Positions 7,227 through 14,075 of a stretch of DNA of 19,387 nt are shown here, piece by piece (positions within the stretch are counted from its first letter, which is position 1; each line of letters starts with the position of its first letter). The notes under the pieces were generated by a model. The model was not told the origin of the DNA, did not search any database, and was given only the letters and a program-made list of their open reading frames with translations. Source of the stretch: Minisyncoccota bacterium (GTDB lineage Bacteria > Patescibacteriota > Minisyncoccia > UBA6257 > 1-14-0-10-40-38); the NCBI GenBank assembly GCA_009694925.1, contig SIBX01000011.1, positions 1-19,387 of the forward strand. The letters are read 5' to 3'. Made by a program: the position numbers and the translations under genes.

Positions 7227-7724
7227 TTAGCTAGTGGCTAATATTAGGTATTTTTCTATTTCCAAAAACACCGACTCTAAACTTTTGAGATCTTCTTTAT
7301 TTATATTATTTAAAACAAATTCTTCTGCTTTCATTCTCCTTGTTTCTACTTGAGGGCGAATGCCAATTCTTATACGCCAGAATTTTTTAGTTTCCAAATT
7401 TTGAATTATACTCTCTATTCCTTTATGTCCAGCCGAATTAATATCAAAATCAATTTTAAAACTTCCAATATTTAAATCACTATCATCATGTGCTATGGCT
7501 ATTTCATTAGTCTTAACATTAGTATTTCTCAATTTTTTAGCAACAAACATACCAGATTCATTCATAAATAAATCAGATTGAAATATTTTTATATTAGAAA
7601 TATTTTTATTATCACTGCTTTCAAAATCTTTTGTAGCAAATTTTAAAAAATTTTTTCCAACATTATGATAGGTATTTTCATATTCCTTTCCCGGATTTCC
7701 TATTCCGAATATAGCCTTAATCAT
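7227..7724 (-). CDS. pth: Peptidyl-tRNA hydrolase
   Basis: Cytoplasmic enzyme that cleaves the ester bond of peptidyl-tRNAs dropped from ribosomes. The family motifs are IFGIGNPGKEYENTYHNVG (N10, catalytic H20), LFMNESG (N55) and AHDDSDL (catalytic Asp near D80), followed by KFWRIRIGI. The usual GHNG motif reads AGHKGIESI here, so the tRNA/substrate-contacting Asn (N114 in E. coli) is Lys101. The protein is 165 residues against about 185-195 usually, mainly because of a short stretch between 30 and 50. The gene is convergent with the pilus operon, with a 1-base gap, and divergent from lepB. A TATAAT box ends 7 bases before the ATG, which points to a leaderless or nearly leaderless message. 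Confidence 0.92.
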   Translation of the reverse strand: MIKAIFGIGNPGKEYENTYHNVGKNFLKFATKDFESSDNKNISNIKIFQSDLFMNESGMFVAKKLRNTNVKTNEIAIAHDDSDLNIGSFKIDFDINSAGHKGIESIIQNLETKKFWRIRIGIRPQVETRRMKAEEFVLNNINKEDLKSLESVFLEIEKYLILATS

Positions 7725-7731
7725 TATATTG

Positions 7732-7737
7732 ATTATA
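7732..7737 (-). promoter_or_regulatory. Candidate -10 box for pth
   Basis: A perfect TATAAT on the minus strand. TTCAAT at 7755-7760 (minus strand) lies 17 bases upstream and is a weak -35 match (3 of 6). Initiation about 7 bases downstream would fall at or next to the pth ATG (7724), giving a leaderless transcript. Confidence 0.5.
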
Positions 7738-7755
7738 GTTTTTTTTGTATCAAAA

Positions 7756-7784
7756 TTGAAGTGCCTTCAAAAATATAGTAAACT
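7756..7784 (+). promoter_or_regulatory. Candidate lepB promoter with a small palindrome
   Basis: TTGAAG (7756-7761) and TAAACT (7779-7784) are separated by 17 bases. A start near 7791 would exclude the upstream ATG at 7729 and support translation from 7807. The -35 lies in a perfect inverted repeat, TTGAAG-TGC-CTTCAA (7756-7770), between the two divergent promoters. It could be an operator, but no repressor is known. Confidence 0.4.
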
Positions 7785-7806
7785 ATCTCTATTAAAAACT
7801 CCAATT

Positions 7807-8361
7807 ATGGATTATAAAATATTTAAGAATTTTTTAGCGGGTTTATGGGAAATAATTGAAGTTTTGGCCATAGCTCTCGTGATTGTAATTGTCGTAAGAA
7901 CTTATCTTGTTCAACCATTTTTGGTTTCTGGGGCCAGTATGTATTCAACTTTTTCCGATGGAAATTATCTTATTATTGATAAATTAAGTTATCATTTTAA
8001 AGATCCAGAGCGCGGCGAGGTTGTAGTTTTTCGTTATCCAAAAGACCATTCTACTTTTTATATTAAAAGGATAATAGCTCTTCCTGGGGAAAAAATAGTT
8101 TCTGAAAATGGAAAAATAAAAATAATTCAAGACAAGGAAGAAAAAATATTAAACGAATCCTATTTAAAAGATTCTTTCCGCGATAACTTTAGCTATTCCC
8201 TGGGCAAAGATGAATATTTTGTTATGGGAGATAATAGAAATAGGAGCTCTGATTCAAGATATTGGGGATCGGTTAAGACAAGTGAAATTGTCGGTTTGGT
8301 TAAGCTAAGAATTTTCCCAATTCGCGATTTTGACCTTTTCAGTGTACCGGCATACAATTAA
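7807..8361 (+). CDS. lepB: Signal peptidase I
   Basis: Membrane-bound serine protease that removes signal peptides from exported proteins, which here would include the Trp-rich pilus-operon protein. Starting from ATG 7807 the protein has 184 residues, with one N-terminal membrane helix (about 14-30). It then shows box B SGASMYSTF with nucleophile Ser44, box D FYIKRIIALPGE with general-base Lys87, and box E GDNRNRSSDSRYWG (141-154). The usual Pro in 'SMxPT' is Ser here. The frame is open back to an ATG at 7729, but the 26 extra residues are unlike the family, and the candidate promoter overlaps that stretch, so I chose 7807. The protein is small, as in monoderm type I peptidases. Confidence 0.94.
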   Translation: MDYKIFKNFLAGLWEIIEVLAIALVIVIVVRTYLVQPFLVSGASMYSTFSDGNYLIIDKLSYHFKDPERGEVVVFRYPKDHSTFYIKRIIALPGEKIVSENGKIKIIQDKEEKILNESYLKDSFRDNFSYSLGKDEYFVMGDNRNRSSDSRYWGSVKTSEIVGLVKLRIFPIRDFDLFSVPAYN

Positions 8362-8380
8362 CCCTCAAACAGTCCAAAGC

Positions 8381-8427
8381 TATCAAAAATCATTAATTTA
8401 CGGGATTAATTATAAACATTTTTGATA
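8381..8427. terminator. Spaced inverted repeat between lepB and hisS, possible terminator
   Basis: TATCAAAAAT (8381-8390) and ATTTTTGATA (8418-8427) are perfect 10-base reverse complements. An inner ATTAAT/ATTAAT pair (8392-8397 and 8405-8410) can extend the hairpin around TTACGGG. A T-rich stretch follows. The stem is AT-rich and weak, so termination is only a possibility. Confidence 0.35.
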
Positions 8428-8457
8428 TTTGATTTTTAAATTTTGATTTAACATACA

Positions 8458-9753
8458 ATGCCAAAGAAAGAGAAGAAATTAAAGAAAGAACCGATACAAA
8501 GTCCAAAAGGAATGCACGACATATTGCCTCAATATCAGGACATTTGGAATCGTGTTAGGGTGGCCTGTCAAGAAATATCGGAATATTACAACTTCAAAAG
8601 AATAGAAACTCCCATATTGGAATACGAGGAGCTTTTTTCTAAAACTTCAGGAGAATCTTCGGAAATAGTCACGAAACAAATGTTTAATGTTTTAACTCCA
8701 GGTAAGGATAAGTTGGTTTTACGCCCAGAAGGCACAGCTTCTATCGCTAGAAGCTATATACAACATGGATTAAGCCAGCTTGGCTCTCCAGTTAAGTTAT
8801 ATATGGAAGGACCAATGTTCAGGTATGAACAGCCTCAGTCCGGTCGCTTCAGATCTTTTCATCAGTTTGATTTAGAGGTTATTTCATCAGACGATGACTC
8901 TGTTTATGATGCGCAGATTATTTTGATATTCTTAAAGATATTAGAACAATTAAAAATAAAAAATGCCTCAGTTTCAATAAATAGTATAGGTTGTAAAAAT
9001 TGCAGGCCAGAATATAGGAAAGATTTGATAAATTTCTATAAATCCAAAAAGAATAAAATTTGCGATGATTGTAAAAATAGACTAGAAACCAATCCTTTAA
9101 GACTATTGGATTGTAAAGAAGAAATTTGCCAAGACTTAAAAAAGAGCGCGCCAATAATAGTTGATCGTCTTTGTTATCAATGCAAAACTCACTTCAAGGA
9201 TACTTTAGAATACTTAGATGAATTAAAGATTCCTTATAATATGGACCATATGTTGGTCCGTGGCTTAGATTATTACACCAAAACAGTTTTCGAAGTCTTT
9301 GCCGAAGGTGCTACTTTCGCGTTGGGCGGAGGAGGAAGGTATGATTATTTAATAGAATCAATTGGTGGCAAAAATACTCCAGCAGTAGGGTGTGCCATTG
9401 GATTAGAGAGGGTTATAGAGATTATTAAATTGCAGAATATTCAATACAAGCCAAAGCACGAAAATAATGTCTTTTTAATTGCTATTGGAAATGCTGCAAA
9501 AAAGAAAAGTCTTGGGCTTATCGAAAAATTGCGCGAAAGTAATGTTGAAGTTTTTGAGTCTTTAGGAAAAGATTCTTTTAATAGCCAAATGAAGAGTGCT
9601 AATAAAATGGCTTCTCCACTAGCCTTAATTTTTGGGCAAAAAGAAGCACACGAAGAATCAGTAATCATTAAAGATATGAAAAGTGGCGCCCAAGAAACAA
9701 TTCCAATTCTAAAAATTGCCGATGCCATTAAAAAAAGATTATCTCAATTGTAA
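8458..9753 (+). CDS. hisS: Histidyl-tRNA synthetase
   Basis: Class II aminoacyl-tRNA synthetase charging tRNA-His in the cytoplasm. The 431 residues match the bacterial enzyme. Visible motifs are the opening QSPKGMHDILP, motif 1 around ETPILEYEELF (50-60), motif 2 FRYEQPQSGRFRSFHQF (121-137), the HisRS signature LVRGLDYYTKTVFEV (266-280), ALGGGGRYD (288-296) and motif 3 GCAIGLERV (311-319). A Rossmann-like anticodon-binding domain runs from about 335 to the end. The insertion domain holds eight cysteines (179/182, 202/205, 219/224, 239/242) in the 'CRPEYR...CDDCKNRLETNPLRLLDCK' pattern found in a HisRS subgroup, suggesting metal binding. No Shine-Dalgarno site is seen before the ATG. Confidence 0.97.
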   Translation: MPKKEKKLKKEPIQSPKGMHDILPQYQDIWNRVRVACQEISEYYNFKRIETPILEYEELFSKTSGESSEIVTKQMFNVLTPGKDKLVLRPEGTASIARSYIQHGLSQLGSPVKLYMEGPMFRYEQPQSGRFRSFHQFDLEVISSDDDSVYDAQIILIFLKILEQLKIKNASVSINSIGCKNCRPEYRKDLINFYKSKKNKICDDCKNRLETNPLRLLDCKEEICQDLKKSAPIIVDRLCYQCKTHFKDTLEYLDELKIPYNMDHMLVRGLDYYTKTVFEVFAEGATFALGGGGRYDYLIESIGGKNTPAVGCAIGLERVIEIIKLQNIQYKPKHENNVFLIAIGNAAKKKSLGLIEKLRESNVEVFESLGKDSFNSQMKSANKMASPLALIFGQKEAHEESVIIKDMKSGAQETIPILKIADAIKKRLSQL

Positions 9754-9789
9754 AATAATTTTGATTTTTAATATTTAAATTTTAATTTA

Positions 9790-10200
9790 ATGTTGGATTG
9801 TTTATTCTGTAAAATAGCAAAAAAAGAAATAAAATCTGAAATTATCTACGAAGATGCAGATAATCTTTCAATTTTAGACATTCATCCAGTTGCTCCGGGG
9901 CACACCATGACGATTTCCAAAACCCACTCAGAAAATTTATTAGATCTACCAGACAATAAAGTAGGATCTTTATTTCTAGCTGTCAAAAAAGTTACAGATA
10001 TGCTAAAAAAAGCCCTAAATCCAGACGCTTTTACTATTGGCATTAATAATGGCAAATACAGCGGTCAGGCCATAGATCATTTACACGTTCACTCTATCCC
10101 AAGGTTTAAAAATGACGGCGGTTCCTCGGTTCATTCTGTCGTCTCTAATCCACCCCCAGAAAACATACAAACTCTTGCAAATTTAATAAGAAAAGGTTAA
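9790..10200 (+). CDS. HIT family (histidine triad) protein
   Basis: Small nucleotide hydrolase or transferase of the HINT/HIT branch. It has 136 residues. The catalytic triad HLHVHSI (H97, H99, H101) follows the GQAIDHLHVH lead-in. The N-terminus CLFCKIAKKEI carries the CxxC common in HIT proteins, and IHPVAPGHTMTISK is the typical central strand pair. The precise substrate cannot be read from sequence; AMP-lysine or adenosine phosphoramidate-type hydrolysis is typical of the family. It starts 36 bases after hisS, behind an A/T-only leader. Confidence 0.94.
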   Translation: MLDCLFCKIAKKEIKSEIIYEDADNLSILDIHPVAPGHTMTISKTHSENLLDLPDNKVGSLFLAVKKVTDMLKKALNPDAFTIGINNGKYSGQAIDHLHVHSIPRFKNDGGSSVHSVVSNPPPENIQTLANLIRKG

Positions 10201-10209
10201 AATTGTGTC

Positions 10210-10215
10210 TATAAT
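10210..10215 (+). promoter_or_regulatory. Candidate -10 box for rpsU
   Basis: A perfect TATAAT preceded by TGTC, just after the HIT gene stop. No -35 hexamer is visible at 16-18 bases. A start near 10222 would give a leader of about 30 bases carrying the Shine-Dalgarno site. Confidence 0.4.
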
Positions 10216-10240
10216 TAAATCTTAATAAAAACCTAAATTT

Positions 10241-10246
10241 AAAGGA
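10241..10246 (+). promoter_or_regulatory. Shine-Dalgarno site of rpsU
   Basis: AAAGGA five bases before the ATG at 10252. It is the clearest ribosome binding site in the window; most other genes here have only A/T runs before their starts. Confidence 0.7.
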
Positions 10247-10251
10247 ATAAT

Positions 10252-10470
10252 ATGATAGAAGTAAGAAAAAAAGAAAACGAATCAGCAAGTTCTTTAATCT
10301 ATAGATTCTCTAAGAAAGTTCAGCAAAGCGGAGTAATCAAGGAAGCTAAAAAGAGAAGGTATAGAAGTAGGCTAAAGAGTAAGTCTAAGAGAAAGATTTC
10401 AGCTATCACTAAGTCAAAAAGAAGAACCGAGATGAGTGAGGCAAAGAAATGGGGAATAGTGTTGGATTAA
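10252..10470 (+). CDS. rpsU: 30S ribosomal protein S21
   Basis: Small-subunit protein placed near the anti-Shine-Dalgarno end of 16S rRNA. It has 72 residues, very basic, with the family opening MIEVRKKENESASSLIYRFSKKVQQSGVIKEAKKR. The C-terminal part is an Arg/Lys-rich helix extension, ending in an unusual EAKKWGIVLD tail. It is followed after 22 bases by a yqeY-like gene, the same neighbour as in many Firmicutes, so the pair is probably one operon. Confidence 0.94.
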   Translation: MIEVRKKENESASSLIYRFSKKVQQSGVIKEAKKRRYRSRLKSKSKRKISAITKSKRRTEMSEAKKWGIVLD

Positions 10471-10492
10471 AATAATAAGTCTATTAAAAACT

Positions 10493-10951
10493 ATGAGTTT
10501 ATCTGAAAAACTGAGTGCAGACCTAAAAAGTGCAATGTTGAAAAAAGACGAAAAAAGAGTAGGGGTTTTGCGTCTTTTAATATCCAGTATCAAAAATAAA
10601 ATCATAGAACGACAGATGAAGGGATTAAACGATCCCTTAGGAGAAGATGAAGTTCTCTCTATTATAAATACAGAGGCAAAAAAAAGAAGAGAGTCTAGAG
10701 ATATCTTTGAAAAAAATGGCAGAACAGATTTGTCTGAAAAAGAATCTCAAGAATTAAATATTCTTTTAGAATATTTACCAAAGCAGATGGATAAATCTGA
10801 AGTTGAAGCATTTTTAAAAGATTTGATTCATAAGGAAAAAATTTCAGAATTTAGTTTACTTATGAAAAAAGCATCTCCCTTACTTAAGGGGAAAGCAGAT
10901 TCAAGAGAGGTGAGTGAGATAGCTAAGTTAATCTTGGAATCTAAGAAATAG
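10493..10951 (+). CDS. YqeY / GatB-tail domain protein
   Basis: A 152-residue protein matching the YqeY family, which shares the helical tail domain of the GatB amidotransferase subunit and probably binds tRNA. Recognisable features are LKSAMLKKDEKRVGVLRLLISSIKN near the N-terminus, EAKKRRESRDIFEKNGRTDL in the middle, ELNILLEYLPKQM, and a C-terminal domain with LLMKKASPLLKGKADSREVSEIAK. It sits directly after rpsU. The molecular function of YqeY is not settled, so I give no enzyme role. Its stop codon is in the stem of a small hairpin. Confidence 0.9.
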   Translation: MSLSEKLSADLKSAMLKKDEKRVGVLRLLISSIKNKIIERQMKGLNDPLGEDEVLSIINTEAKKRRESRDIFEKNGRTDLSEKESQELNILLEYLPKQMDKSEVEAFLKDLIHKEKISEFSLLMKKASPLLKGKADSREVSEIAKLILESKK

Positions 10952-10967
10952 ATTTTATTAAAATCTA
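10949..10967. terminator. Small hairpin over the yqeY stop codon
   Basis: TAGATTTT (10949-10956) and AAAATCTA (10960-10967) form a perfect 8-bp stem with an ATT loop. Only one pair is G-C and no clean T-run follows, so it is a weak candidate for attenuation or RNA processing between yqeY and ybeY. Confidence 0.3.
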
Positions 10968-10983
10968 ATAATTAAATAATTTT

Positions 10984-11430
10984 ATGGAAATAATATCTAT
11001 TTTCTCGATAGATGATAAATTTTCAGGTTTGGAAGAAAAAATAAAAACAAGAATTAAATTCTTTTTTAATTATCTTCACAAGAAAAACGCTGTTGATTTT
11101 TCGGTTTTCAATAAGCCAGTTTCTAAAAAAAATAAAAAAAATACCAAAGAAGCAGCCAATATATTTATTGATATTTTTTTATGTGGAAACGATATTCTTC
11201 CAACAAATGTTCTTTCTTTCCCTAATCCAAAGGATTTCCCCCATCCTGAATATGATGGATTTTATCTTGGGGAAATCTATCTAAATCCAGACTATATAAA
11301 AGAACATGAAGAAAACTTCGACCATATGGTTCTCCATGGTATTCTTCATCTTCTAGAATTTGATCATCAAAAAACCAAGGATAGATTAAAAATGGAAAAA
11401 TTAGAGAAGGATATCCTGGCATCAAATTAG
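10984..11430 (+). CDS. ybeY: Endoribonuclease YbeY (rRNA maturation factor)
   Basis: Zinc-dependent single-strand endoribonuclease for 16S rRNA 3'-end maturation and ribosome quality control. The 148 residues fit the family. The active-site signature HGILHLLEFDH supplies three zinc-binding His (H118, H122, H128), followed by the usual KMEKLEKDIL helix. TNVLSFPNP (74-82) is the family's conserved TDVLSFP segment, and LGEIYLNP matches its following strand. The signature normally reads HGxLHLxGYDH; here the Gly is Glu125. It is the last gene of the translation block, 32 bases after yqeY. A 124-base gap follows. Confidence 0.9.
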   Translation: MEIISIFSIDDKFSGLEEKIKTRIKFFFNYLHKKNAVDFSVFNKPVSKKNKKNTKEAANIFIDIFLCGNDILPTNVLSFPNPKDFPHPEYDGFYLGEIYLNPDYIKEHEENFDHMVLHGILHLLEFDHQKTKDRLKMEKLEKDILASN

Positions 11431-11514
11431 TTTTTTATTAATAGTAATTTAATATATTTATTTAAAAGAATAGTTAGAATTAGTTTTCAACTGGAAAATA
11501 ATCCTGCATCTATC

Positions 11515-11520
11515 TATACT
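11515..11520 (+). promoter_or_regulatory. Candidate -10 box for ftsA-ftsZ
   Basis: TATACT inside the 124-base gap between ybeY and ftsA, the longest non-coding stretch of the window. CTGGAA at 11491-11496, 18 bases upstream, is a poor -35. A start near 11527 would leave a 28-base leader. The rest of the gap is plain A/T sequence in which I see no other element. Confidence 0.35.
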
Positions 11521-11554
11521 TTAATAAACATCTTTTTTAAAAAGAGTTTGATTT

Positions 11555-12784
11555 ATGAGAGATTATTTTATTGGAATGGACATAGGATCAGAGAGCGTTA
11601 AAGTTGCCATCGGGAGAGTTAGCGATGAGGGCAAATTAATGCTTTCAGAAATGTTTAAAATGGCCACCTCTGGAGTCAGGAGGGGTGTCGTTCATGAGTT
11701 TAGTGATGCTGTTCATTCGCTCTCTTTCGTTTTTAATGAGATTTCTAAATTTTCAAAAACTGCCAAAAAAAATATCTTTCTTGGAGTCAACGGGGGAGAC
11801 ATACAAGTTCGTCCATCAATAGGCGTCGTGGCCGTATCCCGTGCTGATTATGAAATCTTTGAAGATGATGTAAATAGAGCAGTGCAAAGCTCTCAGGCAA
11901 TAAATCTTCCATCAAACAGAATGATTCTTCATTCTATTATTAATGAATATATTGTAGATGGTATTTCTGGTATTAAAGATCCGTTAGGCATGATGGGAAA
12001 TCGTCTAGAGGTTAAAAGTGTCATAATTGATGCTTTTTCTCCTGCCGTAACGAGTATGGTCAAAGCCATAGAGACCCTAGGTGGAGATATCTCGGGAATT
12101 ATTTTGGGGCCAATTGCGAGCGCTCGAGCCGTACTAAGCAAAAATCAAAAAGAACTAGGAGTTGCCCTGCTTGATATAGGATTTGGAAAAACAAATTTTT
12201 GTGTCTATGAAGAGGGAAAATTAATTCACGCCGCAGTAGTTCCTTTAGGATCGGGTAATATTACCAACGATCTTGCTATCGGACTTAAGGTTCCTCCGGT
12301 TATTGCAGAGAGTATAAAACTCAATTACGGATCAGCTATCCAAAAATTAGTTGGTGCACGCGAATCAGTAGATTTAGAAAAAGTTGATTCAAGAATTAGC
12401 GGATCTGTTACGAAACGCTTTATTGCTGGGATAATTGAAGCAAGACTTGCAGAAATTATGGAATTCGTAAATAATGAGCTTAAAAGGATAGGAAAGTTAG
12501 CCAATCTTCCTGCTGGCGTCATAGTCGTAGGTGGTGGTGCAAAGCTTCCTAAGATGGTTGATCTAATAAGACAGGAAATGAATCTTTCTTGTGATGTGGG
12601 TGTTGCAAGTTACTCTGAGTTTGAAATAGAAAATCCATCATTAGTTGAGAAGATAGAAGATCCTGAGTATGTAGGAGCCTTAGGTCTTCTGATATCTGGT
12701 TATGAGAAAAATTTTGAATCAAAGCCAAAATTTTCAAATACCAAATCATTCTTTAAGAAAATATTTAAAGTCTTTCTACCTTAA
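11555..12784 (+). CDS. ftsA: Cell division protein FtsA
   Basis: Actin-fold protein that tethers FtsZ filaments to the membrane and recruits the divisome. It has 409 residues. The ATP site is intact: phosphate-1 GMDIGSESVKVAIG (7-20), phosphate-2 LLDIGFGKTNF (205-215) and the adenosine loop GVIVVGGGAKLPKM (321-334). A 1C (SHS2-type) subdomain follows the first motif (about 85-160). The last residues, SFFKKIFKVFLP, form a basic amphipathic helix, the membrane-targeting sequence. The gene lies 17 bases before the ftsZ ATG. FtsA rather than PilM or MreB is indicated by this helix and the ftsZ neighbour. Confidence 0.96.
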   Translation: MRDYFIGMDIGSESVKVAIGRVSDEGKLMLSEMFKMATSGVRRGVVHEFSDAVHSLSFVFNEISKFSKTAKKNIFLGVNGGDIQVRPSIGVVAVSRADYEIFEDDVNRAVQSSQAINLPSNRMILHSIINEYIVDGISGIKDPLGMMGNRLEVKSVIIDAFSPAVTSMVKAIETLGGDISGIILGPIASARAVLSKNQKELGVALLDIGFGKTNFCVYEEGKLIHAAVVPLGSGNITNDLAIGLKVPPVIAESIKLNYGSAIQKLVGARESVDLEKVDSRISGSVTKRFIAGIIEARLAEIMEFVNNELKRIGKLANLPAGVIVVGGGAKLPKMVDLIRQEMNLSCDVGVASYSEFEIENPSLVEKIEDPEYVGALGLLISGYEKNFESKPKFSNTKSFFKKIFKVFLP

Positions 12785-12801
12785 GTTTCTTTTTGAAAAA
12801 T

Positions 12802-14058
12802 ATGTCCAAAAAAAATAAAAACAGCAAGGAAAATCTGGAAGTTAATGAGGCAAAAGATATTTCAAGCTCGTCTGTTTTGTCTTCAAAAAAGAAAATTTTT
12901 AACTTCGCCAATTACGCTCCTAAAATAAAAGTCATAGGAATTGGTGGTGGTGGAGGCAATGCCGTTTCTAGAATGTGTGAAGATATGGGCATAAGAGGAA
13001 TTGAGTTTATTGCTATTAATACCGACGCTCAAGATTTAGATTATAGTAAAGCAAAAAAGAAGCTTTATATAGGAAAAAATTTAACCCGCGGGTTGGGAAC
13101 TGGCATGAATCCAGATTTAGGTCGTCAGGCGGCAGAGGAAAGCAGAGCAGAGATAGTAGAGGCGGTTAAAGGGGCAGATATAGTTTTCTTAACCATTGGC
13201 GGTGGCGGCGGAACTGGCTCTGGTGCGAGCCCTGTGGTTGCTGAGATATGCAAAGAGGCGGGGGCCCTAACGGTTGCGGTAGTAACTAAGCCATTTAATT
13301 TTGAAGGCTCTCAGAGAATTAAAATAGCCAATGAAGCCATAAATCGCCTGAAGGATAAAGTTGACACTATTGTTATAGTTCCTAACGACAGGATTTTTTC
13401 TATAATAAAAAAAGACACACCCTTAGTAAAAGCTTTTGAGTTTATTGATGAAGTATTGCGTAGCGCTGTTTTAGGAATTTCAGAATTAATTTCTATGCCA
13501 GGAATAATTAATCTAGATTTTTCTGATATCAGGGCCATTATGAAAGATGCTGGTCCAGCTCTTGTTGGTATTGGAATAGCTAGCGGGCAGAACAGGGCTT
13601 CGGTCGCAGTTAATCAAGTTCTAAAATCTCCTTTACTTGAAATAAATGCAGATGGAGCCAAGGGCGTTCTTTTTGGAGTCGCCGGGAATAGAGACTTAAA
13701 AATGGCCGAAATCAATGAAATAGCTGAAAATATTGCAACCGTTGTTGATCCTAGCGCTAAAATAATTTTTGGAGCCTATAACGATAAAAAACTAAACAAG
13801 GGACAGATTAAAGTTACTTTAATTGCCACAAACTTCACTGGACAATCATTAAGAAGCCTAGAAAGCCCTGGTCAACCTCTTTTTGAAGAACAAAAACTAG
13901 GAGTTTTTGGAAAATCTATATCCATGGATCTTGAAGGTAAAAAGGAAAGAATAATAAACGTTCCTCTGGACAAAAAAGAAGACAAGAAAATGCCAGAATC
14001 TAAGAAAGAAGATTCTTTTTTAGACATACCATCTTTCCTAAGAAAGAAAAAAGAATAA
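12802..14058 (+). CDS. ftsZ: Cell division protein FtsZ
   Basis: Tubulin-like GTPase forming the division ring. From ATG 12802 it has 418 residues. The GTP site shows [17 protein letters not shown] (42-58), [11 protein letters not shown] (69-79), [12 protein letters not shown] (103-114) and the tubulin signature GGGGGTGSG (133-141). The synergy loop T7 is [11 protein letters not shown] (237-247), which supplies the catalytic Asp residues to the neighbouring subunit. After a short linker the protein ends in [13 protein letters not shown], the conserved peptide that binds FtsA. About 40 charged, low-complexity residues precede the GTPase fold, longer than the 10-15 of E. coli. A TTG at 12793 is in frame and is a less likely start. 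It is co-directional with ftsA and probably co-transcribed. Confidence 0.97.
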   Translation: MSKKNKNSKENLEVNEAKDISSSSVLSSKKKIFNFANYAPKIKVIGIGGGGGNAVSRMCEDMGIRGIEFIAINTDAQDLDYSKAKKKLYIGKNLTRGLGTGMNPDLGRQAAEESRAEIVEAVKGADIVFLTIGGGGGTGSGASPVVAEICKEAGALTVAVVTKPFNFEGSQRIKIANEAINRLKDKVDTIVIVPNDRIFSIIKKDTPLVKAFEFIDEVLRSAVLGISELISMPGIINLDFSDIRAIMKDAGPALVGIGIASGQNRASVAVNQVLKSPLLEINADGAKGVLFGVAGNRDLKMAEINEIAENIATVVDPSAKIIFGAYNDKKLNKGQIKVTLIATNFTGQSLRSLESPGQPLFEEQKLGVFGKSISMDLEGKKERIINVPLDKKEDKKMPESKKEDSFLDIPSFLRKKKE

Positions 14059-14075
14059 TTTAAATGTACAAAATA

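Noticed and set aside
7729..7806. N-terminal extension of LepB from the ATG at 7729
   Set aside because: The 26 extra residues are unlike signal peptidases, and the stretch contains the likely promoter, so 7807 is the better start.
11532..11544. CTTTTTTAAAAAG hairpin before ftsA
   Set aside because: The loop would be a single base, so it cannot fold as written; it is A/T-rich background.
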